From positions 33,939,807-34,003,806 of the forward strand of contig NW_022145610.1 in NCBI RefSeq assembly GCF_000002235.5: a DNA stretch of 64,000 nt, read 5' to 3'. Below, in pieces: positions 58,201-64,000 of this stretch. Below the pieces are notes generated by a model, which had not been told where the DNA came from, did no database searches, and worked only from the letters and a program-made list of their open reading frames with translations. Position 1 is the first letter of the stretch; the number at the start of each line of letters is the position of its first letter. The DNA is from Strongylocentrotus purpuratus. Taxonomy: Eukaryota; Echinodermata; Echinoidea; Camarodonta; Strongylocentrotidae. The position numbers were made by a program, and so were the translations under genes.

Positions 58201-60795
58201 CCCCAGGCGTTGTGCTTTGATGCGACACATCAGCTGCACGCTGAATGCACTGCAGATCTCTTGCAGGAGCTTCCGTAAATGAAAATCAGTGAAAAGTAGA
58301 TGAAAGTGAAAATTGTTAGAAAGTTTACAAAACCCAAGTATGTATCAGTATATTACTTACATTGTGAGCTAGCAATAAAGCAGATTCTTTTCTAACCTTA
58401 CATACTTCCACAAACATTTTAACACTACAAAAGAGGATTCTATTTTATGATTCAATGACTGTTTAGAAGCTAGAAGAGTAGTTCTACTTCATAAATCATG
58501 TTTTATCTAATACATCAAATAAACACGATAACACTTCAGGATGAGCATGTGAGCATAATTTTAGATACTGCATGAACTTGGCAACTCCAAGAGGAAAAAA
58601 ATAACTACAAATTTGTACCAACGCAGATATTTTGACTATTAATAAATATATAGCTCTCAACAGAACTTAATAAACAATTTTTCAGAATATCACCCCTTAA
58701 CTTTGTCACAAGTCATGTGTACTTTTTTCATGGATTCCATAACGATCACACAAAGAGGACTTAACGTCTGGGTATTATCGACTCACCTGGATGTAGAAAC
58801 CACTGGCATTGTCAAGGAGAAGGGAAAGCATGGCTTGAACTTCTGATCTCTTGGGGTTCTACAATCGAATGAAAATCAATCAAGATGGGACATGGGAAAG
58901 ATGATTTTATAAGGCATGGATTTGCAATCAATGTGATCATACCTGGGCCTCGTCATAAAGAGTTGCGATTAATCCTAATTCATCCCAAGGCCTCTAATCA
59001 ATTGCAACCTTGCAGACCCCTATCTCTAATATGTATATAGTTGCGATTGATATCAACTCTTTATAAGATGGGGCCCTGGGCTTCATTATCAAACGTAAAT
59101 GTTGGAGTAAAAGTGTAAAACAAGATAAAGGCATCTATTAAACACAATGTAAAAGGATACAAGTTTAACACTTGATAACTTACATATATGCCAACTGCCA
59201 AGTACAAAAGGCTTTCACTCAGAAATATCAGTACCGGTATTTAATTTACATTCCATTTTCATTGAAGGCTCCTTTCAAGACCCCTTTCCATGCTATACAA
59301 GTAATAACTTAAAACATGGCTAATTTCTTCCTGTCTGAGAAGGTACTGTAGATGTTGTATAAAAAGTTTTGCCTTAAATACATGTAGCTAATCATTTCTT
59401 CCTAAAAAATTAACAAAATAATACTTGAAGCCAAATTTAATAATGAGTCAAGAATAATAACCCTGTATGTTAATCTTGAAAGTTCATTTAGGAAAAGTCT
59501 TCATCAGGCCAGTGGCAAAAAAAAGGAATAAAACGACAGTTCTGAGCATTTAGACTTTGATCTACATTTGCCACACTCAACCCTGGTGATGTAAATGGGT
59601 ACCTGGCAGGAATTAATTCCTTGAAATGCTAGAGCGCCGTAATGGTAGCCGTGCTAAAGCCAAGGTAATAATCGGGAGCACCAGGAGTGTCAAGTCTGAC
59701 AGACATGAGCGTTATACAAGAACCCACTATTAATATTATTATAATTGACTTACCATACGATCACGGGCCTTGTGCTGCAGCGATGAGATGTGGTTCTTGA
59801 AGACATGGTTCCAGAGCTCCTGCTCTAGCTTCTTATCCAGCGCTGTCTCCAGATCCAGGAGGAGCAGCTGATGGAAGGCATCTTGCAAGGCCTGCCGAGA
59901 CACCCACGCATCACTTCCACCTTCCGCTGTAAAGGGACAGGTTCGAACAATTCAATTCAAGTCAAAGTTTATTCAACACTCTTCATAAAAACATTTAAAA
60001 CATACAATACAGAATGGAAAGATAAAAAACAAAATAGTGATCACAAATAACAATGGCAAATTATGAGAGCATTTGGGATAGACAGAAAAGAGAGATTCCT
60101 TATATGAAAGCCTACCCCTAGGCAAACATTACAAACTTCATCAAAGACTTTCATATTTTGGATCATTGTGATAAGTTGATAGTTGAAAGTAGTCTGTACG
60201 CAAAAAGACCCTTGTCAGTCATGATAATGCATAACAGCAGCCCCCTGTACGATAGCTGTTCCTGACATGGCTTATGTGACACAACTAGAGACTGGTAACA
60301 GTTATGCTCTAATCAAGACTTTACAGAATTGTGTTTAAGAGTCAAATGAGAGTCTGTGTGCATGCAGATTTAATTTATACAGTAGTATCAGGTTAAGTGC
60401 AAGGCTTGTCCCATATTTTACCAAGGACAATTACTATTGAATTATGCTATGGAATTGTGAACATGCATCTATAAACATACAAATATGTATCAAATTTGAC
60501 ATTGTTCAAGATCTCGAAGGGCTACCAGCTTTAAACAGTCATAAAATTTACTGAATTTTCAATGTGATCTGTTATGTTTTTAAATAGCACACTTGACAAT
60601 TACTATAGAAAGGGCTCACAAAATATTTTGCCCCATTCCCAGAACTCAAAATTGGGGATCTTATATTGAGATTTAGCATTACATAAGCATAATTATGTTT
60701 GGCCGCATCTTCTACACATATACAACTGATTATCAATGCCTTTGAGATCCATGTAAGACTTACCTGTCAGTTGTACCTTGAGGTCATTCGCCTTC
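44617..60795 (-). CDS. SMG7: SMG7 (EST1C), nonsense-mediated mRNA decay factor
   Basis: Twenty exons join in frame to about 1,443 residues. Human SMG7 is about 1,100, so the tail is enlarged. N-terminally there is a 14-3-3-like TPR domain: EVQAMLSLLLDNASGFYIQ, CHYICQHCLVHLGDI, ARYRNDTHQAES, LVPSNGQPYNQLAI and RSIAVKHPFPAAATNLQ. The residues equivalent to human Lys66 (WNHVFK) and Arg163 (ARYR), which bind phosphoserine in UPF1, are kept. Helical repeats follow to about 53 kb, then a GKWLAHHQP segment like the human one. After that comes a long Pro/Gln/Gly/Ser-rich tail ending in YSLFSSPSPW and SIWSSPMRSEQSPLEKILG, matching the human C-terminus. In known systems SMG7, with SMG5, binds phosphorylated UPF1 in the cytoplasm, and its tail recruits the CCR4-NOT deadenylase. 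The initiator exon is missing from my model. Confidence 0.95.
45280..45575. repeat. Nested inverted repeats in last SMG7 intron
   Basis: tgtttgataagatgatg (near 45284-45300) is inverted at 45421-45437. attttactaatg / cattagtaaaat form a small palindrome near 45371-45399. gggcattagtaaaattaccc with cacac is inverted again near 45548-45575. It is probably composite MITE sequence. Confidence 0.55.
45626..45741 (-). CDS. SMG7: SMG7 exon, C-terminal tail
   Basis: Acceptor ctctgttag, donor gtaatt. Phase 1 in, phase 0 out. 38 whole codons starting GGGMSKSGEGLGSTLGLKWR and ending LLPERIQ, directly before SIWSS. Frame closure with both neighbours supports it, though conservation is low. Confidence 0.75.
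46209..46372. repeat. Poly-C followed by (AAAT)n array
   Basis: A run of C, then A, then about 120 bases of (TAAA)n with interruptions. It probably derives from a retroposon tail. Confidence 0.85.
46549..46670 (-). CDS. SMG7: SMG7 exon, YSLF-type motif
   Basis: Acceptor aaatgtacag, donor gtaagg. Encodes YFSGSALKGKQSDEE and SSSYSLF-type sequence followed by SSPSPWSS. Human SMG7 has a matching YSLF-x-PWSPS segment. It leaves one base (G) that is completed to Asp by the next exon. Confidence 0.85.
46780..46995 (-). mobile_element. LINE reverse-transcriptase C-terminal fragment
   Basis: One minus frame reads SHLFWECPVTHQFIHDFQS followed by ILNNEVLSNKKFLF. This is the HLFWEC-type zinc-binding end (zf-RVT) found after the reverse transcriptase of many LINEs. 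An adjacent frame supplies the upstream C-x2-CH part, so at least one frameshift has broken it. It lies within an SMG7 intron. Confidence 0.7.
47094..47160 (-). mobile_element. Retroposon tail, (TTTCA)n
   Basis: tcatttcatttcatttcatt is followed by cttgaacaggttc. On the minus strand this is a LINE-like 3' end with a (TGAAA)n tail. Confidence 0.5.
47513..47622 (-). CDS. SMG7: SMG7 exon, Ser/Pro/Gln tail
   Basis: Acceptor gacatttcag, donor gtatga. 36 codons plus two bases, starting MNSGGSGLFQRESYMEQEPS and ending QSTTSKN. An internal ATG at the exon start is not the initiator. The AG left over joins C of the next exon to give Ser. Confidence 0.85.
47900..48218 (-). CDS. SMG7: SMG7 exon, Gly/Ser-rich tail
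   Basis: Acceptor ccctattag, donor gtaatc. 106 codons from RSSGGLYENSTPGFTSSQPQ through a GGGAGGTGGSGAGSSAG stretch to GTRRPSQDALFNQ. It is low complexity but the frame is consistent with both neighbours. Confidence 0.85.
48615..49348 (-). CDS. SMG7: SMG7 large exon, Gln/Asn-rich tail
   Basis: Acceptor tctcattag, donor gtatac. 244 codons. It opens MQMQGFGPNQNFDQGRM, has a polyQ-like RMQPQQKQQQQPSGGPPP and a short helix NLLELLAKMQRQ, and ends with LLGGDIFGQESGLQEP. The helix may be a protein-binding motif, which is inference. Confidence 0.9.
49573..49980 (-). CDS. SMG7: SMG7 exon, Pro/Gln/Met-rich tail
   Basis: Acceptor tgaattacag, donor gtaagt. 136 codons beginning IPPPMPQGTQMSPNSNMPQP and ending QANQPPRRMSNPTE, phase 0 on both sides. 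Long frames on the opposite strand are shadows. Confidence 0.9.
50430..51143 (-). CDS. SMG7: SMG7 large exon, proline-rich region
   Basis: Acceptor catttgcag, donor gtacga. 238 codons, phase 0 on both sides. It starts AIMSRPNSDVNKPTAIFKGQ, has a Ser/Lys patch, then about 170 residues rich in Pro, His, Gln, Gly and Met with PPPGPPPPGVPPPS-type runs. Proline-rich C-terminal sequence is where known SMG7 binds the deadenylase complex. This exon largely explains the extra length of the protein. Confidence 0.92.
51208..51266. repeat. Short hairpin element, GAGCCAGAAGGGCA family, copy C
   Basis: gggctagaagggcattatt pairs with aatactgcccttctggctcc around a ~20-base AT-rich loop. It sits in the SMG7 intron just upstream (minus strand) of the proline-rich exon. 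Confidence 0.6.
51523..51653 (-). CDS. SMG7: SMG7 exon, charged linker
   Basis: Acceptor atttgtactag, donor gtaaga. 43 codons plus two leading bases: TETSSRVASIEKDTPKKIAG, then a Lys/Arg/Asp/Glu-rich stretch ending SKTIAVQ. Confidence 0.87.
52177..52313 (-). CDS. SMG7: SMG7 exon, linker
   Basis: Acceptor ttcttcag, donor gtaagc. Encodes LLKVETNPSNKLVFTSPLGD, then a His/Gln/Arg-rich and Ala/Lys-rich run. Phases 2 in and 1 out close with both neighbours. Confidence 0.87.
52840..52953 (-). CDS. SMG7: SMG7 exon with GKWLAHHQP motif
   Basis: Acceptor tgtttttcag, donor gtaggc. Encodes DLDFGKNKRQGWNRN and QRLSSQGKWLAHHQP. The human protein has LDF, a basic stretch and GKWIADNQP in the same order. 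Confidence 0.92.
53036..53082. mobile_element. Solo arm of the gggtgtttcacaaag MITE
   Basis: The sequence ends gatctttgtgaaacaccccc and is preceded by aacttagagtaaagtttgac, matching the right arm of the element at 2738-3054. The other arm is missing. It lies in an SMG7 intron. Confidence 0.7.
53125..53262 (-). CDS. SMG7: SMG7 exon, helical repeat region
   Basis: Acceptor ctccttggcag, donor gtaagc. 45 codons from VWSKLGRVLTSLQVDASPQV to LLDGFSPQQEFQ, equivalent to the human stretch ending in a FELQGF-type motif. Confidence 0.9.
54221..54377 (-). CDS. SMG7: SMG7 exon, helical repeat region
   Basis: Acceptor ttttctcttag, donor gtgaga. 51 codons from NLLQMMLHYAPQKGG through LPAVRLVLGWIYLQP to NKT. 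Human SMG7 has LPAVKVSMDWLRLRP at this place. Confidence 0.92.
54980..55246 (-). CDS. SMG7: SMG7 exon, helical repeat region
   Basis: Acceptor actttccag, donor gtgagt. 88 codons with IKDKLEENFRSHLSQEI, AAINLFALHSIR and NNLQCWTLVMGFT. Human SMG7 has REKLEEQF, VINLFQLHHLR and QLCWTQLLALF in order. Confidence 0.93.
55700..56070 (+). mobile_element. LINE 3' end, plus strand
   Basis: AT-rich non-coding segment ending ccaaataaaaaatcttgtat with a short terminal repeat, typical of CR1/L2-type 3' ends. It lies in an SMG7 intron and stops about 85 bp from the exon at 56158. Confidence 0.45.
56158..56252 (-). CDS. SMG7: SMG7 exon, helical repeat region
   Basis: Acceptor catgtttcag, donor gtaagt. Encodes DEVKIFKMREVELIHYFIKF, then HAIIYLASCEQ. 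Human has DEVKTKWGVSDFIKAFIKFHGHVYL-type sequence. It leaves one G that joins AC of the next exon to give Asp. Confidence 0.92.
56290..56640 (+). mobile_element. LINE 3' end with aaattgaaattgaa tail
   Basis: Includes a poly-C run near 56419-56430 and ends aacatgaataaattgaaaat plus tgaaattgaa. Terminal short repeats like this mark CR1/L2-type elements. The left boundary is uncertain. Confidence 0.45.
57132..57354 (-). CDS. SMG7: SMG7 exon, core of 14-3-3-like TPR domain
   Basis: Acceptor tacccccttag is approximate to the sequence read on minus; donor gtcagt. 73 codons: RYRNDTHQAESFYCHAA, LVPSNGQPYNQLAIVSA, KGDQLSMAFYYIRSIAVKHP, FPAAATNLQ. This is the most conserved part of the protein. The first Arg is the equivalent of human Arg163, which contacts phosphoserine. 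Confidence 0.96.
57826..58012. mobile_element. MITE-like inverted repeat in SMG7 intron
   Basis: gcctgaattcacagaggagg and cctcctttgttaattcaggc are terminal inverted repeats. An inner pair gcgcaaaataagcg / cgcttattttgcgc adds a second stem. 187 bp, non-coding. Confidence 0.7.
58098..58269 (-). CDS. SMG7: SMG7 exon, 14-3-3-like domain
   Basis: Acceptor tttacggaag (weak pyrimidine tract), donor gtaagg. 57 codons: LLQEICSAFSVQLMCRIKAQ, LGLFQETLPSSQKPVQPKA and SCHYICQHCLVHLGDI, matching human closely at the end. Confidence 0.95.
58787..58858 (-). CDS. SMG7: SMG7 exon, 14-3-3-like domain
   Basis: Acceptor cgattgtag, donor gtgagt. Exactly 24 codons: NPKRSEVQAMLSLLLDNASG then FYIQ. Human has NPNRSEVQANLSLFLEAASG then FYTQ. 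Confidence 0.96.
58945..59075. mobile_element. MITE-like inverted repeat in SMG7 intron
   Basis: gggcctcgtcataaagagtt and aactctttataagatggggc are terminal inverted repeats with a few mismatches. ttgcgatt is also inverted within the arms. Confidence 0.65.
59583..59748 (+). mobile_element. SINE-like element with ATT tail beside a splice donor
   Basis: Starts near tgatgtaaatgggtacctgg, has agcgccgtaatggtagccg and gagcgttatacaag, and ends in an ATT-rich tail. On the minus strand the tail begins about six bases after the splice donor of the SMG7 exon at 59754-59926. Confidence 0.5.
59754..59926 (-). CDS. SMG7: SMG7 exon, start of 14-3-3-like domain
   Basis: Acceptor ccctttacag, donor gtaagt. 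57 codons: EGGSDAWVSRQALQDAFHQL, LDLETALDKKLEQELWNHVF and KNHISSLQHKARDRM. WNHVFK aligns with human WNHAFK, whose Lys66 contacts phosphoserine. Confidence 0.95.
59945..60120 (-). mobile_element. Probable LINE 3' end, minus strand
   Basis: On the minus strand the segment ends tgaataaactttgacttgaa and then ttgaattg, a CR1/L2-like terminus. It starts about 20 bp before an SMG7 acceptor. The extent to the right is unclear. Confidence 0.4.
60764..60795 (-). CDS. SMG7: SMG7 short 5' coding exon
   Basis: Acceptor ttaatctgcag, donor gtaagt. Ten whole codons, KANDLKVQLT, with one base on each side. Human SMG7 has RQAEVLKADM at this place. The preceding exon must end with two bases of a codon finished by G and should carry the initiator ATG. 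Confidence 0.8.
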
Positions 60796-61500
60796 CTGCA
60801 GATTAAAAAAGAAATGTGAAAGTGCATCGTATTGACAAAAATAGAACTTATTAAGATGTACATATTCAATGGCATCAGGTTAATACTACAGTGAACTCAG
60901 AACTAAGTGACGTTCCTCCGCCTTGGTGCTGAAGCCTGAAAGCTTGTTGAAAAACTTTTTGGACCCCAATTTCTAACTGTCAAAATTCAATGTGGATGAA
61001 GAAAAAAGAAAGAAATGAAAATGATGTCTTGAAAGAAGATCTTTGTAAACAAGACAATGAAGTAGATACTATAGTAATTGTATGTAATGAAAAGACTATC
61101 AGTTCAGCAGTAAGTGAGTGTGTTTACAAGCACATGAGCCATCAAGTTTCTCTTGAGAGCGCTTCACAATGGTTAAAGTTTAAAGGTTAAAGAGCAACAA
61201 GGAAGTAGGCAAATGGCCAGATGCATGACTGCAAGTAGACTACATGTACCTCATAAGCTTGGCATTATATAGCTGTTATAGCTGTACTACATGCCAAATG
61301 ATACCTGACATGAGGCAGGAGACATCGAGGTGCAACAATGCACAACTGTAAAGTACAAAGGAACTACGTAAAAGAAAGATGGAACTATGCAGCAGACGAG
61401 AAAGCACTACAAGAGAAGTCTAGGATGCCAGAGGGAAGATACACTATAGGAATACATGAAATGCCATCTGGAACTGTTGATGCAGTTTTGGTCATGACAT

Positions 61501-61575
61501 GACAAACACTGTGTGATGTGGTAATAATATGACAAACACTGTGTGATGTAGTAATAATATGACATCACACTGTGA
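61501..61575. repeat. 30-bp tandem duplication with palindromic end
   Basis: The unit gacaaacactgtgtgatgtg plus gtaataatat occurs at 61501-61530 and 61531-61560 with one mismatch. It is followed by gacatcacactgtg, the inverse of part of the unit. Confidence 0.85.
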
Positions 61576-62599
61576 CAGATTGTCACATAATAAATAAGAG
61601 AGAAAAGAGCAAATACATAACGAACTGCTCGACACTCAAAGCGAATGGTCACACAGGTAACAACTTCCATCGTGCTACATGTATTCACAATTGAATCTGG
61701 ACAAATCTGCCAAGATAGCAGAAAATATATAATTTAAAAAGAGACGATGTTTATTTATCAAGTCTTCGAACGACAATACTACATGTAACACTAATAATTC
61801 AATTGTACATAGCTACAATCAAGGTACATTTGTGACATTCATAATGCACTGATCTACTCCTCATAAACATAGATTATGTTTCAAGAATTGCGCAACCGCG
61901 CAAGCATTTCAGTAGAAATAAGAGGTCTCTTTGTACAAATTTTTTTTTTTTGTAAGAAAAACTCTGTTATAGTGTACCATGGTAAACTAGTTCCATTTGT
62001 GTTTCCCCAATGCAGGTACATGTTTCTATCTTCAACCTTTTAATGACAACTTTTCTCACTATAAAAGTGTGGGCAGATGCCAGATAACCACAATACCTGC
62101 ATCATGTTGTAAAGCATGATTTGAACCTCAGACATGGCATGATTGCTTATCATGCACTAGGATTGGTAGGTAGGTTGTCGCTCTTTTTCTTCCAGTCTTG
62201 CATATTCAGCAATATCAAGCAAAAAGCGCTCTATAGCATGAATATTCATATTTGCTGCGCCGCTACCGTGCATGGGTACTTTCTCTTTGCCATGTTGAAT
62301 CAACGATATATATAGACTACAACATGCAGAGACACCAACTTCAAAGATCAGGTATGCATGACATTTTCATGACTCGGCGCACAAGCGTCATACAATGTCA
62401 TAAGACATTGTAAGTCTAAATTTCAATTAGATCTAGGTCTAGATCTACTTCTTCTTTACATTGTAGTGACGGAGCGGAATATATATCTCACTGGGCCTAA
62501 ATAACTACGCAATATGCTTAATTAGATCTACAATACTACGGGTCAATCCTACCATAGGCTGTATACTATACTGCTTGAAGTCTGTCTCAAGAAGCGCTT

Positions 62600-62980
62600 G
62601 AAGTGTTGCTCGTTGAGTGGAGCTCCACCGTCGCTAGTAGTAGTAGACCGAAGAGACAGAAGAGACGGGCAATCAACAGTGTTTGTCGCGTGCAGTCTCA
62701 GGTTCAATCTAACGTTCCCAGTGATAAGCACGCCCGCGGAAACTACCGCGGGTGTCGCCTAATGCGGGACTTACGCGCATATGCCGCCAGAGCCGTAGTG
62801 GCTCAGGCTGAATCACTACATTATTCCCCACTTAATGAGTTTGAAGCCTACTTCTAACTAAAACTAACTTAAAACTACTCCCGTACCGCAGTGCGGGGTC
62901 ACGCCGTTCCCGCTGGTGGATGGGTCAAGGACCCTCCTTGCCAGCACCAGTGAAGTCTTGGTCTTTCCAGGGGGCGGGCG
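62600..62980. promoter_or_regulatory. CpG-richer patch, possible SMG7 promoter
   Basis: CpG dinucleotides are much denser here than elsewhere (cgcgtgcag, cccgcgg, ccgcggg, acgcgcatatgccgcc). A palindrome with 7-base perfect arms, cccgcgg at 62733-62739 and ccgcggg at 62746-62752, lies within it. Its place upstream of the first SMG7 exon seen makes a promoter plausible. That is inference. Confidence 0.3.
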
Positions 62981-63152
62981 CCTTTATCCTACCTTACAAC
63001 GTACTGTATTCCAAACTTTGGTACGGGAAATATTATTTAAAGTACAGGTAAAATGCACTGTAAAATGTAAAATGCACTGTATTCCACAATTTGGTATATT
63101 TAAGTACTAAATAGGATTCAAGTCCCGGAAATGTCCCAGGGATCAAGAACAG

Positions 63153-63375
63153 AAAGAAACAGAAATATACCAGTTAACCCTTACCGTGCCGGTGTCACGT
63201 GTAAATGACAAAGAATAGCAGTCCTGGCACGGGCGTAAGGGATTAACCGGGGCATTACAGGCATAAAGAAACAGAAATATACCAGTTAACCCTTACCGTG
63301 CCGGTTATACATATTACATAATGACAAATTGCAAAACGTCCTGGCACAGGCATAAGGGATTAACCGGGGCATTAC
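63153..63375. repeat. Two tandem ~112-bp units, each with an inverted repeat
   Basis: Units begin aaagaaacagaaatatacca at 63153 and 63265. In each, ttaacccttaccgtgccgg pairs with a later ggcac-ggc-taagggattaa. The arms are more conserved than the loops. Confidence 0.75.
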
Positions 63376-63633
63376 ATTAAATTCCCAAGGTGACCGAGCA
63401 TGAAAGTGTGAGTGATCAACATTAACGATGAATGGCAATAAGTGTGCAGAAAAGGGGAAGAGCCCCATGGCTCCCCATTCCCCAAGTGCAGTTTGGATGG
63501 TACAGTGTCCAGAAACTGGGCAATCCCACATGAGAGCCAAACGGCTCCCTACAGGCAGTCCAAACGGTGCATATAGGAAGTATTAGAATGATAAAAGCAG
63601 ATCACTGAAATCAGATGGAAAATGATATAGAAG

Positions 63634-63822
63634 GTGAAAACACTTCAACAAAATAAGATTACATTTTCTGGGCCACTCGGCACCCGGGGGCACAATAGCC
63701 ACTACCGGCAAGTTCCTGATATCATTCAGGGCACCCAGGCCCACAACACCATCAAGCAAATCCAAAAGGCTCTTGTTGAATTAGAGGAATTACTCCAGAG
63801 GAATTACTCCCCCAAAACATGA
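63634..63822 (+). CDS. Coding-like segment of unknown origin
   Basis: The frame has GC-rich third positions and balanced composition, encoding GPLGTRGHNSHYRQVPDIIQ, then HNTIKQIQKALVELEELLQR and a stop. The end forms a likely amphipathic helix. I do not recognise it. It could be a transposon remnant, an exon of another gene or chance. The local duplication gaggaattactcc occurs twice near its end. Confidence 0.3.
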   Translation: MKTLQQNKITFSGPLGTRGHNSHYRQVPDIIQGTQAHNTIKQIQKALVELEELLQRNYSPKT

Positions 63823-64000
63823 TCATATTCTGACTTATTATTGAAACCACGTAGTGTCACTTGGGAGATATCAAAAGCCGGCCGTTTTATGGCCTCGAAC
63901 ACACATGGGTGCTCTGTCTCCCTGTGGAAAGAATGCTTCCTAGTCAGTTCTTAAAGCGGAGCAGCTAATTCAGCATAGATAACTCCGCTAACCGAAGCAG

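Larger units (their letters stand above)
60796..64000. other. Upstream of SMG7 5' exons; no confirmed gene
   Basis: The SMG7 start exon or promoter should be here or beyond the window. I found no convincing ATG exon with a fitting donor. The stretch holds tandem repeats, a CpG-richer patch at about 62600-62980 and a short coding-like segment at 63634-63822. Confidence 0.5.

Noticed and set aside
62549..62857. Frames on both strands in the CpG patch, including a minus frame ending at a possible donor
   Set aside because: No in-frame ATG. The minus frame would fit the phase of the first SMG7 exon but has no similarity to an SMG7 N-terminus.
1..64000. CRISPR arrays, bacterial operons, origins or integrated virus
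   Set aside because: Spliced animal genes and simple repeats dominate. No spaced identical repeats or viral gene signatures were seen.

Overview
This window is animal nuclear DNA: about 37% GC by eye, two genes split into many short exons with GT-AG introns, and introns full of simple repeats and small transposon remnants. The two proteins look like deuterostome orthologues. The repeat types (hairpin MITEs ending in a gggtgtttcacaaag motif, elements ending in cagtcaaacctg, long poly-C runs, ATT-tailed short elements) suggest an echinoderm, probably sea-urchin-like. That lineage call is inference.

Region 1, 1-22735: no confirmed exon. It is probably upstream or intronic sequence of the first gene. 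It holds MITE-like inverted repeats, a tRNA-Ile-like SINE remnant, microsatellites, poly-C runs and one candidate small secreted peptide ORF on the minus strand (438-641).

Region 2, 22736-about 31985, plus strand: the last four coding exons of an NR6A-type orphan nuclear receptor (GCNF/HR4 group), with the post-DNA-binding-domain extension, hinge and ligand-binding domain. The zinc-finger exons are not in the window. Two of the three acceptor sites inside the gene are tandem NAGNAG sites.

Region 3, about 31990-44320: sequence between two converging genes. It holds diverged tandem duplications, TTGG and GATG arrays with a nested MITE, two oppositely oriented LINE 3' ends, a near-perfect 214-bp hairpin and a second candidate secreted-peptide ORF (36267-36581).

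Region 4, 60795 down to 44617, minus strand: twenty coding exons of SMG7 (EST1C), the 14-3-3-like/TPR nonsense-mediated decay factor. All 20 exons join in frame, giving about 1,443 residues. The N-terminal start exon was not found. The C-terminal half is an enlarged Pro/Gln/Ser-rich tail ending in the conserved SIWSS-type motif. Its introns hold LINE fragments, several MITE-like hairpins and a SINE a few bases from a splice donor.

Region 5, 60796-64000: upstream of SMG7, with a CpG-richer patch, tandem hairpin-bearing repeats and a short coding-like stretch of unknown origin.

The two genes point tail to tail and have no evident shared pathway: one is a transcription factor, the other an RNA-surveillance factor. 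I saw no bacterial, viral or CRISPR-type system. The least explained items are the recurring GAGCCAGAAGGGCA short hairpins, the 214-bp hairpin and the two secreted-peptide ORFs.
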